21,725 nt of DNA, from NCBI GenBank assembly GCA_937915825.1, contig CALGGT010000031.1, positions 1 to 21,725 on the forward strand, written 5' to 3'. The stretch's first letter is position 1; every line of letters begins with the position of its first letter. The DNA comes from an uncultured Eubacterium sp. GTDB taxonomy: Bacteria > Bacillota > Clostridia > Lachnospirales > Lachnospiraceae. Under the pieces are notes generated by a model that searched no databases, was not told where the DNA came from, and saw only the letters and a list, made by a program, of their open reading frames with translations. Made by a program: the position numbers and the translations under genes. Positions 7,600 through 15,310 of the stretch are shown in pieces.

Positions 7600-10500
7600 T
7601 CATCCTCTTTTCTTTCTTCCATGCCAGATGGTATATCCCGCCGGCAGGATCACCCACAGAAAAAGAATCCATACCACCGATGCATGTTTTAATCCCATAA
7701 ACATTTGCTGACTCATCTTATCCACCGCTGCCCGCTGCAGACACCACAGCCAAACCGGCGTAAAGAGACTGCAGGCCAGCAGGATAAATCCGCTGTTTTT
7801 AAATACCTCTTGCAAGCCTTCCGCCCCCTGTTTCTTTCGATATTCCAGAAGGGACGGCACCCCCATGCTCATAAGGACTGCCACACTGACGCCTTGCATC
7901 ACCACAACCACCGGAACGAAGATCTGTCCCACGCTTCTTCCCAGGAAAAATACTCCGATAAACGTTGCCGCCTGGGCGCCCAGCCCTAACACCAACGGCC
8001 AGCAGACATTTCTAAGAAGTAAGCATAGGATCAAAACTCCCAGACCGAGGCCAATGGCAAGGATCACGTTCTCCTCACGGCTTGAATTTCTGGAGAGCTT
8101 ATAAATCAGTGCGCTGTCCCCGATCAGATAGAAATTTTTCCGGCCGGCGTTCTCCCGCAGTCCTTCATTCAGAACCTGCATGTACGCCATGGTTTCCGGC
8201 GTTGCCGCCTCCAGATTGGTTCGAATGGTGGCCAGGGAATAATCCACCCCCTTCATGCGAAGGGCCTGTTCCCCTAACTCTTCCTTGATCTTGGTGATCT
8301 TGCTTTCATCCTCGGCTCCCAGAAGTCCGGTAAAAATCGGATCATGGATGGCTTCCTCCGCCACCACATCCATAAATTCCATTAAGGAAAGGGTCTTGGA
8401 TGTGTCGTTGTTATATTTACTGTTATAATAATAATAGAAAAGCTTTACCGTATCCGGTCCGAACTGGTCCGTGTAATCCGCCAATAATTCCGTCATTTCC
8501 TCCGGTCCATAGGCGTCCTTCGCGATAATCGTGGAGATCATAATATCCAGATTCCGCAATTTCTTCTTCTTGGACTTCGACAAAGAAATGGGGATCCGTT
8601 TCCCCTGAATGGCTTCTTTTCGCACATAGCGCACAAAATCCCTGGGGGACATCATCCATCCGCCGGTATCCTGTTTCTTGTATCCATGAATGTAATAAAG
8701 CTGACGCACCTGGTCTTCATCCATATCCACAAGTTTGGCCATGGCCGGCACATCATAGATCACTTTCTTCAGGGAAATATCCGCTAATTCCTTGCAATCC
8801 TTCAACTGTTCATAATTCTTATCCCCCACTAACTCCCGTCCTTTTGCCTCGTCCTTCAGGATCTTATCCATTACTTCCTTTACGGTCAGAGTCCGCTTAT
8901 TCACCACAACCTCGTAATAACCGTAAATGCTCTTCATGTCCTCTGCATCCATTTCATACAATTTCGCCGCTTCCTGGTAATCGTATGTTTTTTTACTAAG
9001 GACCATTTTCATCTTCTTTTGGATCTTAAGGATCTCCCCGTCCTTCTCAGTGGTTAAATAGGACGCGGTTTCGCTGTAATCCTTGGCATGTTTCCTGAAG
9101 TATTGACTAAACTTAAGGGGCGACATTTTCTTCTTAGCCGCTTTTTTCCGCAATGCCACATCCGGATTTACAGCCGGTGCCGCGGAGGCCTGAGCCTCTC
9201 CCACGCTGTCCGGCGCCTCGGTAGGTGCCGGTGTGGCAGGATTTTTCGCCTGTTTCTTTTCCTGCTTTTCCTTCATCTCCCGGAAATACAACTCGGTCAC
9301 CGCCTTCGTTGGGAGGCCGAACATGGACGCCAGCTGCCCCGGGGACAGTTTGGCGGTGTATTTTGCCGGATCCGTGTATCCGCGGTATTCTCCGATTTTC
9401 TCCGTATTTAACACGTCCTGATAGGGATTGCCTCCCTGATTCATTCTTTGCAGCAGGATCTGCAGATCCTTGAAGCGGTACCGGCTGGGATTCTTTTTAT
9501 AAGACTGAATGTAAAGTTTCTGGGTTACCTCCTCTGTGATCCCCAGGGAAGAAGCCATGGTCGTGTAAGGTTGCCCGGTCTTTAAATATTTTTCATCGGT
9601 AAAGGAGCGCACCGCCTGGATCCGCTTAATGGAATCGTTGTCAAAGAGAGAGGAAAACTCCGTTAATTTCGGGTAATCCTCCACCAGAAAACGAGCAAAC
9701 TCCGGCAAAGTCAAAGCCCCTGCTGTCACCGCCTCGTTGTCGAACATGTAATACAGATAGACCTTGGCGCATTTTTTCACCTTCATGTTGGTAAAATACG
9801 CCATCCATCGCACATCCCTGGGCGTACTTAACTGGGTTTCGTTGGAAAGCGCCAGATATCGTTCTTTGTTCTCCGATGCCTTGACCGCATCCACCCGATG
9901 GGCAAAGTTCTTATTTTGAAAAATATCATCCGCCATGACCCGGAAAAAGTCTCCCACGGTACAGGTCCCCGAATCCTGGGAAAAATGATAATTATACATC
10001 ATCCGGATCAGGTCCGCGTTCAAACTAAGACCTTCCACATCGCTCACGTGTAATTCCTTTAATTGCTGCTGCAGCTCCGATGCGGTGTAGGCCTTTCCCA
10101 GCGTGGTATGGTAGGACGTAATGGTCTTGACCTTCTCCCTTTGGGCGTAGTCGTCCAGGACGGTATTTACCTTGTCCTCTACATCGTTGTCGTATAACAC
10201 CTGCACCGTATTTTCCGGTTCAAATATTTTATTAATGGTTTCATTCTTCTCTTTTAATAACAGGGAGGTTTGCACACGTTCCTTCCCAAACCAGCCGGCG
10301 ATCAACGTCACCGTGAGAATCCCCAGCGCCACATATCTTCCCTTATAAAGGACCTTGCCCCATTTCCCAAGAGAGAGTCGGGGGGCGGGTTTCGCGGTAA
10401 TAAAGAACAGGCTGTAACACCAGTTTACAAGAGAAGGCAGAAGTCCATACAAAACAACCAAAAGGACGATGCCGCCCTTGATCATGTTCAGCCCCATTTC

Positions 10501-11361
10501 CTTTCCGACTTCCTCGCTCATAAACATAAGCGCCAATCCTGCGGTTAACAGCAGGATAAAGATCATCGCGATCCCGGGAAAGCTTCTGCGGATCCCGGCG
10601 GTCAACCAGTCGTTCATTTCCCCCTTGGCAAAGATCATTCGCTCTTTTACATCGAATTTTTCAAGAAAATACAACGTGGCAGGCAATCCGATCAGCGCCA
10701 TCATCCCCGCCGACAGATACAGGGTGTTCGGGGTAAGCGCCCCCAGCAGGCCATTTCCCGCCACTTGTAAAAAGGTCATGATTCCCAGACTAAGCAGTAC
10801 GATTCCCACTTCCACGTAAGAGCGGCAAAGAATGATCAACAAAATGATCAGAAAACCGACCCCTACAAAGATCAGCCAGGGCGTTCCCATTTCTTCCTGT
10901 TTTCCCTCTACTTCCAGGGTAAGCTTGGTAACCGGATCATTTCCATAATCTCTTTGCAGACGTTTTACTACTTTTTTTACCTCTTTGCTGTCCGCCTCAA
11001 ACGGCACGACTACCTCATATAGACAATAATCCCCCTTATTATAGGCCGTGTCCTCCTTCTCATAATTCACGGATTTTACGTTGGGGAGGCGCTCCATCTC
11101 TTCCTTTCGCCGGTCCCGGTACTCCTCGGGAAGTTTTTGAAACATACACCGAATGTTGGTGTAACGCCACACGTCCTCCGGAAGCTGCTCTTTTAAGATG
11201 CTCTCGCCGTCATGATAGCCGGCGGTCTCCGGATAATAGGGATCCGTGGATGTCTCCCTTTGAATTCTCGTGATGGTCAGACATCCTGCCAGCATGGAAA
11301 GGATCACAAGGGCAAATATTACGTATCTAACTTTTACGAAAAAACGAATTATCTTTTCCAT
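7600..11361 (-). CDS. RND/MMPL-type membrane protein with giant repeat-bearing extracytoplasmic domain
   Basis: 1253 residues. TM1 at about 14-33; first extracytoplasmic domain about 34-160; a block of membrane helices about 162-322; another TM about 343-358; a second extracytoplasmic region about 366-1095; and a final membrane block 1101-1245. This is the RND/MMPL duplication plan, and the last block contains the usual short loops. The second outer region is about 730 residues against 150-350 in usual family members. It contains at least six degenerate helical modules marked by an LY-type motif (LYIQSYKK, LYFREMKE, IYGYYEVV, LYYIHGYKK, FYYYYNSK) alternating with FxxxV/L helices (SPRDFVRYV, SLMEFMDVV), plus a lysine/alanine/proline-rich low-complexity stretch. 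Transport of a lipid or cell-envelope substrate is inferred from the family; the substrate is unknown. GGAGAG lies 5 bases before the ATG. It is the first gene of an operon with the flavoprotein. Confidence 0.85.
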   Translation of the reverse strand: MEKIIRFFVKVRYVIFALVILSMLAGCLTITRIQRETSTDPYYPETAGYHDGESILKEQLPEDVWRYTNIRCMFQKLPEEYRDRRKEEMERLPNVKSVNYEKEDTAYNKGDYCLYEVVVPFEADSKEVKKVVKRLQRDYGNDPVTKLTLEVEGKQEEMGTPWLIFVGVGFLIILLIILCRSYVEVGIVLLSLGIMTFLQVAGNGLLGALTPNTLYLSAGMMALIGLPATLYFLEKFDVKERMIFAKGEMNDWLTAGIRRSFPGIAMIFILLLTAGLALMFMSEEVGKEMGLNMIKGGIVLLVVLYGLLPSLVNWCYSLFFITAKPAPRLSLGKWGKVLYKGRYVALGILTVTLIAGWFGKERVQTSLLLKEKNETINKIFEPENTVQVLYDNDVEDKVNTVLDDYAQREKVKTITSYHTTLGKAYTASELQQQLKELHVSDVEGLSLNADLIRMMYNYHFSQDSGTCTVGDFFRVMADDIFQNKNFAHRVDAVKASENKERYLALSNETQLSTPRDVRWMAYFTNMKVKKCAKVYLYYMFDNEAVTAGALTLPEFARFLVEDYPKLTEFSSLFDNDSIKRIQAVRSFTDEKYLKTGQPYTTMASSLGITEEVTQKLYIQSYKKNPSRYRFKDLQILLQRMNQGGNPYQDVLNTEKIGEYRGYTDPAKYTAKLSPGQLASMFGLPTKAVTELYFREMKEKQEKKQAKNPATPAPTEAPDSVGEAQASAAPAVNPDVALRKKAAKKKMSPLKFSQYFRKHAKDYSETASYLTTEKDGEILKIQKKMKMVLSKKTYDYQEAAKLYEMDAEDMKSIYGYYEVVVNKRTLTVKEVMDKILKDEAKGRELVGDKNYEQLKDCKELADISLKKVIYDVPAMAKLVDMDEDQVRQLYYIHGYKKQDTGGWMMSPRDFVRYVRKEAIQGKRIPISLSKSKKKKLRNLDIMISTIIAKDAYGPEEMTELLADYTDQFGPDTVKLFYYYYNSKYNNDTSKTLSLMEFMDVVAEEAIHDPIFTGLLGAEDESKITKIKEELGEQALRMKGVDYSLATIRTNLEAATPETMAYMQVLNEGLRENAGRKNFYLIGDSALIYKLSRNSSREENVILAIGLGLGVLILCLLLRNVCWPLVLGLGAQAATFIGVFFLGRSVGQIFVPVVVVMQGVSVAVLMSMGVPSLLEYRKKQGAEGLQEVFKNSGFILLACSLFTPVWLWCLQRAAVDKMSQQMFMGLKHASVVWILFLWVILPAGYTIWHGRKKRG

Positions 11362-11422
11362 AAAATCTCTCCAAATGTCTCTCCAGGTTTTATCGTTTCC
11401 CTTCCCCTCCGCTCTATTTGCT

Positions 11423-11452
11423 ATTATACTCGTTTTCTCCGCCGTTCGTCAA
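11423..11452 (-). promoter_or_regulatory. Promoter of the RND-flavoprotein operon
   Basis: On the minus strand TTGACG (11452-11447), 18-base spacer, TATAAT (11428-11423). It is about 60 bases upstream of the RND gene start and back-to-back with the deacetylase promoter. Confidence 0.75.
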
Positions 11453-11502
11453 GGTTATTTCGCTACATCCGATAATCTCAGGGATGTTTGCGGGATTGTC
11501 AA

Positions 11503-11531
11503 TTGACTGTTTCTTATAAAGTTGATATAAT
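11503..11531 (+). promoter_or_regulatory. Promoter of the left polysaccharide deacetylase gene
   Basis: TTGACT (11503-11508), 17-base spacer, TATAAT (11526-11531). The predicted start is near 11538. A short inverted repeat, ATCCC / GGGAT (about 11531-11550), sits at the start site and could be an operator or a leader hairpin. Confidence 0.8.
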
Positions 11532-11594
11532 ATCCCTGATCAATCGGGATTTTCCCGGGTGTTTCAGTAATCAGATTTAAGGAGGTTATGTATC

Positions 11595-12983
11595 GTGAAT
11601 CAAAGAACCAAACGTGGATTCGGCTTAGTCCTGGCTGCCGCAATGGTACTTTCCACCCTTCCCGGTGGAAATGCGGATGCCGCGAAAGCCCCTAAGTTGA
11701 ACTCCAAGAAGATCACTCTTGCCGTGAAAGGTAAGAAAAAACTGAAAGTTAAGAATACGAAAAAGAAAGTAAAATGGTCCATTAAAAAAGGCAAAGGTGT
11801 CATCACACTTAAGAAGAAGAAAAAGACCCATGTAACCGTTGTGGGTAAGAAAGCCGGAACGGCTACCGTTCTTGCCAAAGTTGCCGGAAAGAAATTAACT
11901 TGTAAAGTTACTGTAAAGGCAGATCAAACTTCTACCGATTCTTCCGATACAAAGGCCAGCGCCCCCGCATCGGCAACTACAACAGCCAGTGAGAACCCTT
12001 CCGCTGCCGCAAGTGGCGTCCCTTCTGCGGTTCCTTCGCCCTCTGCCAGTGATACGGCAAGCGAAGTTCCCTCAGAAGAAGGAACAACAGCACCGGAAAC
12101 CACAGTTCCCGGGACCGCTGCTCCGGAAACCGCAGCTCCCGAGACCGCTGCTCCGGAAACCGAAGTTCCCGAGACGGCTGCTCCGGAAACCGCAGCTCCC
12201 GAGACCGCTGCTCCGGAAACCGCAGCATCCGAGACCGCTGCCCCTTCCGATCCCGACTTCATTGCACCTTTAACAGAAGATCCGGATGCATCCGATCCTG
12301 CCCGTTTCGTATACGATGGTTTAGATACCGACTGGATCGATCAAAACATTGACCCGACCAAACCGGTGATCGCCTTTACCTTTGATGACGGCCCGGTGGG
12401 AACAGCGGACACGAAAACCAGCACCATCATTCAAAATGCCTTGAAAGAAGCCGGTGCTCATGCCACCTTCTTCCTGATCGGTAGGAACATGCAAAGTGAC
12501 GATGGTCGCGCAGAGGTGGAACGGATCAAAGAATACGGTTTTGAATGCGGGAACCATTCGTATTCCTATAATTCCCTTTATAAATGGGAAGAAGACGAAG
12601 TTGAGGAGGCCTACGGTGACACAAACGCTCTTTTAACAGAGATCACCGGTTACAGCAACTTCTTATTCCGTTCTCCAAACTTAGAGACCAGCGAAACCAT
12701 GAGAAGTGTAATCACTTCCCCCTTTGTACATTGTTCCGTAGATTCCAAGGATTGGGCCGGCGCTACGACGGAAGAGATCATTGAGAATGTGAAACAGGTC
12801 AAAGACGGGGATATCGTGCTGATGCATGAGACGGAGCCTAATACCGCCGAGGCCGTTCCCACTCTCTTAGCGTGGTGCAAGGAACAGGATATCCAGGTTG
12901 TATCCGTATCCGAACTGTTCTACATTAAGAATCGTTCTCTGCTTAATGGCAAACAATATCAATCCGTTGTTACATTCAATTAA
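11595..12983 (+). CDS. Secreted polysaccharide deacetylase (CE4/NodB) with BIG2-like domain
   Basis: 462 residues, exported. Signal peptide 1-29; lysine-rich BIG2-like domain about 33-108; Ser/Thr/Pro/Ala linker about 110-220 with PETA repeats; NodB catalytic domain about 240-450. CE4 motifs seen: TFDDGP (262-267), a second motif GNHSYSY (His321), RSPN, DSKDW and IVLMHE. The family normally has H-[ST]-x-x-H in motif 2; here the second His is Tyr325, so one metal ligand is missing. Expected reaction is N- or O-deacetylation of peptidoglycan or another polysaccharide, but activity should be treated as uncertain. The start is GTG, 9 bases after AAGGAGG (11579-11585); an ATG at 11588 is in another frame. 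A close paralogue faces it across a shared terminator. Confidence 0.9.
   Translation: MNQRTKRGFGLVLAAAMVLSTLPGGNADAAKAPKLNSKKITLAVKGKKKLKVKNTKKKVKWSIKKGKGVITLKKKKKTHVTVVGKKAGTATVLAKVAGKKLTCKVTVKADQTSTDSSDTKASAPASATTTASENPSAAASGVPSAVPSPSASDTASEVPSEEGTTAPETTVPGTAAPETAAPETAAPETEVPETAAPETAAPETAAPETAASETAAPSDPDFIAPLTEDPDASDPARFVYDGLDTDWIDQNIDPTKPVIAFTFDDGPVGTADTKTSTIIQNALKEAGAHATFFLIGRNMQSDDGRAEVERIKEYGFECGNHSYSYNSLYKWEEDEVEEAYGDTNALLTEITGYSNFLFRSPNLETSETMRSVITSPFVHCSVDSKDWAGATTEEIIENVKQVKDGDIVLMHETEPNTAEAVPTLLAWCKEQDIQVVSVSELFYIKNRSLLNGKQYQSVVTFN
12090..12242 (+). repeat. PETA tetrapeptide-coding repeat in linker
   Basis: Tandem 12-base units, near-exact as 24-base pairs, encode APETAAPET-type repeats with small variants (PETE, SETA). 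This is a flexible wall-spanning linker and a likely site of length variation by slippage. Confidence 0.85.
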
Positions 12984-13033
12984 TAGACAACACGGAATGA
13001 ATGAGCAAGAATGAACGATCAAAAATGGACGAC

Positions 13034-13075
13034 AAAGCCTCCGGATTTCCACGAAGGAAACCCGGAGGCTTTTTT
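13034..13075. terminator. Bidirectional terminator between the two deacetylase genes
   Basis: AAAGCCTCCGGATTTCC and GGAAACCCGGAGGCTTT form a stem of about 16 bp with one mismatch around the loop ACGAA. A T run lies on the plus side and an A run on the other, so it can end transcription of both convergent genes. Confidence 0.9.
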
Positions 13076-13077
13076 AT

Positions 13078-13114
13078 GCTATGAACTTAGCTTTTGCTAT
13101 GAAACTTAGCTTTT
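13078..13114. repeat. Short tandem duplication
   Basis: An 18-base unit, GCTATGAACTTAGCTTTT, is followed directly by a 19-base copy with one extra A (13096-13114). It lies between the terminator and the stop codon of the right deacetylase gene. No function is evident. Confidence 0.8.
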
Positions 13115-13123
13115 ATTGATTCC

Positions 13124-14938
13124 TTAACGAGCGTTGCTATACTGAACGCCGGTCTTCATGGTCTTGCCTTTGATGTAGAACAACTCGGAAACGGAAACAA
13201 TCTGGATCCCCTCTTCCTTAGCCCATTGCAAAAGCTCCGGTACAGCCGCTGCTGTATTCTTCTGGGTCTCATGCATTAAGACAATATCACCGTCTTGTGC
13301 TTTCTTGACATTGGCAATGATCTGTTCCGTGGTCGCACCATCCCAATCTTTGGAATCTACGGCACAATGGATGAAGGGTGCCGGAATCAAGTTGTACATG
13401 TTCTCACTGTAAGCAAGGTTCGGTGCACGGAACAGGATTTGATCATATCCTGTGATCTCCTTAATTAAGTCTCTGGTCTTACCAAACTCTTCCTCGATCT
13501 CATCGGGATCCATATTGGCTAAGGAGTTCCATCCATACGCATGATCTCCACACTCAAATCCCCGTTCCGCAATACGGGCAACTTCTGCTTTCTTATCGTC
13601 GCTGGCTGCAATCTGAGATCCGATCAGGAAGAACGTTGCATGGGCTCCTGCCTCCGTTAAAGCATTTTGAATGATGGTACTGGTGGTTGTATCTGCCGTA
13701 CCTACCGGACCATCGTCAAACGTAAAGGCGATACAAGGCTTGCTAGGATCGATATTTTCCTCGATCCAGGCTGTATCCAGTCCGGCATATTGGAAATCTA
13801 CATGCTCCGCTTCCGGAACTACAACCTCTTCTTCTTCTTCAAGTTCCTGATAAACCTGATCTTCCTTGGCAATAAACTCTACCTTGGTAATGCTGATGCT
13901 GCAGCCTGCCGGCCACGACCAACTGTCATTCTCATTCATTAACTGAATGTTCATTCCTACGCAAGGTCCTTTATCTCCGGAAACATCAATGGTATAAACA
14001 CCGCTCTTTGTCGCGTTGTAAGTAAGCTTGGATCCATCGTCTGAATATCCATTTAAATTGGCTTCTTTGGATACCAATGCTAATTTACCATGTGTCAAGG
14101 TACTTGTATCCGCGCCATCCGCCCAGATAACCTCACAGGTTACTTTTACACTTTCAAAGTAAGCCAGATCGAATACTTCCGGTAATTGAGAAGTAAGGTT
14201 CATCTTGCCGTAGGTGGAAAAATCTGTATCCATATCGCTTAGATCAATAACGATATCATCAACGACATCTCCTACTTTCTTATCTTTCGGATCCGTAGGT
14301 TCGGTTTCTTCCGGCTCGGTAGATTCGGTTTCTTCCGTGGCCGTCTCTGTAGTAACCGTCTCTGTAGCAGCGGTCTCTGTGGCAGCGGTCTCTGCGACAG
14401 CAGTCTCTACACCGGCTGTTTCCGTAGATGCGGTTTCCGGTGCGGCTGTTGCTGCCTCAGAAGGTGTCTCAGAAGCAGCTTCTGAAGCTGCAGCCGTTGC
14501 CTGGGCAGACGGTGCGCTGGATGCGGCGCTGCTTGCTGCGGCATCTGCCGATGCTGCTGCGTCAGGTGCCGTAGTGGTATTATCACCTGCTGTCGTTTCG
14601 GCTTTCTTCTGTGCCTTTACGGTAATTTTACATTTTAAGACTTTTTTGCCAACCTTGGCTTTTACTACTGCTTTTCCCACTTTCTTTGCCTTTACGATTA
14701 CGCTTTTTTTCTTTTTCTTCTTTAGTACAATAACACCTTTGCCCTTTTTAATGGACCATTTTACCTTTTTGGTGGTGTTCTTGACTTTTAGTTTTTTCTT
14801 TCCCTTAACCTTTATGGTCGCTTTTTTTACGTTGAGTTTCGGCTTTTTGGCTGCGTCTGCATTTGCCGGATATAAACTTCCGATCACCAATGCACCTGCC
14901 AGAATAAGGCCAGTCACTCTTTTGGCTTTTTTCGTCAC
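13124..14938 (-). CDS. Secreted polysaccharide deacetylase (CE4/NodB) with BIG2-like and CBM-like domains
   Basis: 604 residues, exported. Signal peptide 1-28; lysine-rich BIG2-like domain about 33-108; Ala/Ser/Glu/Thr linker with TETA-type repeats about 110-215; a beta-rich module about 220-365 that looks like a carbohydrate-binding domain (SWSWPAGCSISITKVEF near its end); NodB domain about 385-590. CE4 motifs: TFDDGP at 406-411, GDHAYGW with His466, RAPN, DSKDW, IVLMHET. The second motif-2 His is Trp470. It is a close paralogue of the gene at 11595, with nearly the same NodB sequence around TFDDGP, but with the extra beta-rich module. The GTG start at 14938 lies 7 bases after AAGGAGGT; the leaders of the two paralogues are also alike. 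Deacetylation of a wall or extracellular polysaccharide is expected; the missing ligand leaves activity open. Confidence 0.9.
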   Translation of the reverse strand: MTKKAKRVTGLILAGALVIGSLYPANADAAKKPKLNVKKATIKVKGKKKLKVKNTTKKVKWSIKKGKGVIVLKKKKKKSVIVKAKKVGKAVVKAKVGKKVLKCKITVKAQKKAETTAGDNTTTAPDAAASADAAASSAASSAPSAQATAAASEAASETPSEAATAAPETASTETAGVETAVAETAATETAATETVTTETATEETESTEPEETEPTDPKDKKVGDVVDDIVIDLSDMDTDFSTYGKMNLTSQLPEVFDLAYFESVKVTCEVIWADGADTSTLTHGKLALVSKEANLNGYSDDGSKLTYNATKSGVYTIDVSGDKGPCVGMNIQLMNENDSWSWPAGCSISITKVEFIAKEDQVYQELEEEEEVVVPEAEHVDFQYAGLDTAWIEENIDPSKPCIAFTFDDGPVGTADTTTSTIIQNALTEAGAHATFFLIGSQIAASDDKKAEVARIAERGFECGDHAYGWNSLANMDPDEIEEEFGKTRDLIKEITGYDQILFRAPNLAYSENMYNLIPAPFIHCAVDSKDWDGATTEQIIANVKKAQDGDIVLMHETQKNTAAAVPELLQWAKEEGIQIVSVSELFYIKGKTMKTGVQYSNAR

Positions 14939-14996
14939 GTAACATACCTCCTTAACGTTTGACTTTTATGCGATTTTACGCACTCTCTGCATTGTC

Positions 14997-15026
14997 ATTA
15001 TATCACGAACCCCCTGGCATCGTCAA
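14997..15026 (-). promoter_or_regulatory. Promoter of the right polysaccharide deacetylase gene
   Basis: On the minus strand TTGACG (15026-15021), 18-base spacer, TATAAT (15002-14997). The predicted leader is about 50 bases. Confidence 0.75.
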
Positions 15027-15123
15027 ATAACTATTTCTTTAAAAACGGGCCTTTGGCTTCATATAAGCCAGACTTATACCATCGGATTATTTAAGATAAA
15101 ATGGCAAACTCAAACAATTCTCA

Positions 15124-15152
15124 TTGATATTCTTGGAATTGTATGGTATAAT
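15124..15152 (+). promoter_or_regulatory. Promoter of the large secreted repeat protein
   Basis: TTGATA (15124-15129), 17-base spacer ending in TGG, TATAAT (15147-15152), so an extended -10 box as well. Start near 15159. The 14939-15310 gap also holds the divergent deacetylase promoter; about 15027-15120 shows nothing recognisable. Confidence 0.85.
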
Positions 15153-15158
15153 AGAATT

Positions 15159-15310
15159 ACGTTTTACACCATTCCGGACGACCATCAAGAATCTGGGCGG
15201 CTAAAGCGATACAAGTACAGGTAGGTAATTGCGGAACTCCTTGCGGAGTGTGGTTTTTCCCCTTTCGCAAGCGCCAACTAATTTTCAGATCTTAGGAGGT
15301 TAAAAAGACA
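15159..15310 (+). promoter_or_regulatory. Long, possibly structured 5' leader
   Basis: About 150 bases lie between the predicted start and the ATG. A hairpin ACTCC-TTGC-GGAGT (15236-15249) is followed by TTTTT (15254-15258), resembling a weak intrinsic terminator or attenuator ahead of the GGAGG ribosome binding site (15295-15299). I could not match the leader to a riboswitch class by eye. Confidence 0.4.

Noticed and set aside
7596..7622. Upstream start for the flavoprotein at 7622
   Set aside because: The FAD-binding strand begins right after the ATG at 7595, and the ribosome binding site lies just before that ATG.
11924..12262. Minus-strand open frame with Val-Ser-Gly-Ala-Ala repeats
   Set aside because: It is the antisense shadow of the PETA-coding repeat in the deacetylase linker.
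14214..14942. A 242-codon plus-strand open frame rich in Ser, Val and Ala
   Set aside because: It is the antisense of the repetitive linker, lysine-rich domain and signal peptide of the deacetylase gene; its repeats only mirror that linker.
15159..15310. A c-di-GMP (GEMM) riboswitch before the large secreted protein
   Set aside because: A GGTAGGTA string recalls the class, but the conserved GGCAAA and GCAAAGCC elements and the closing helices are not found.
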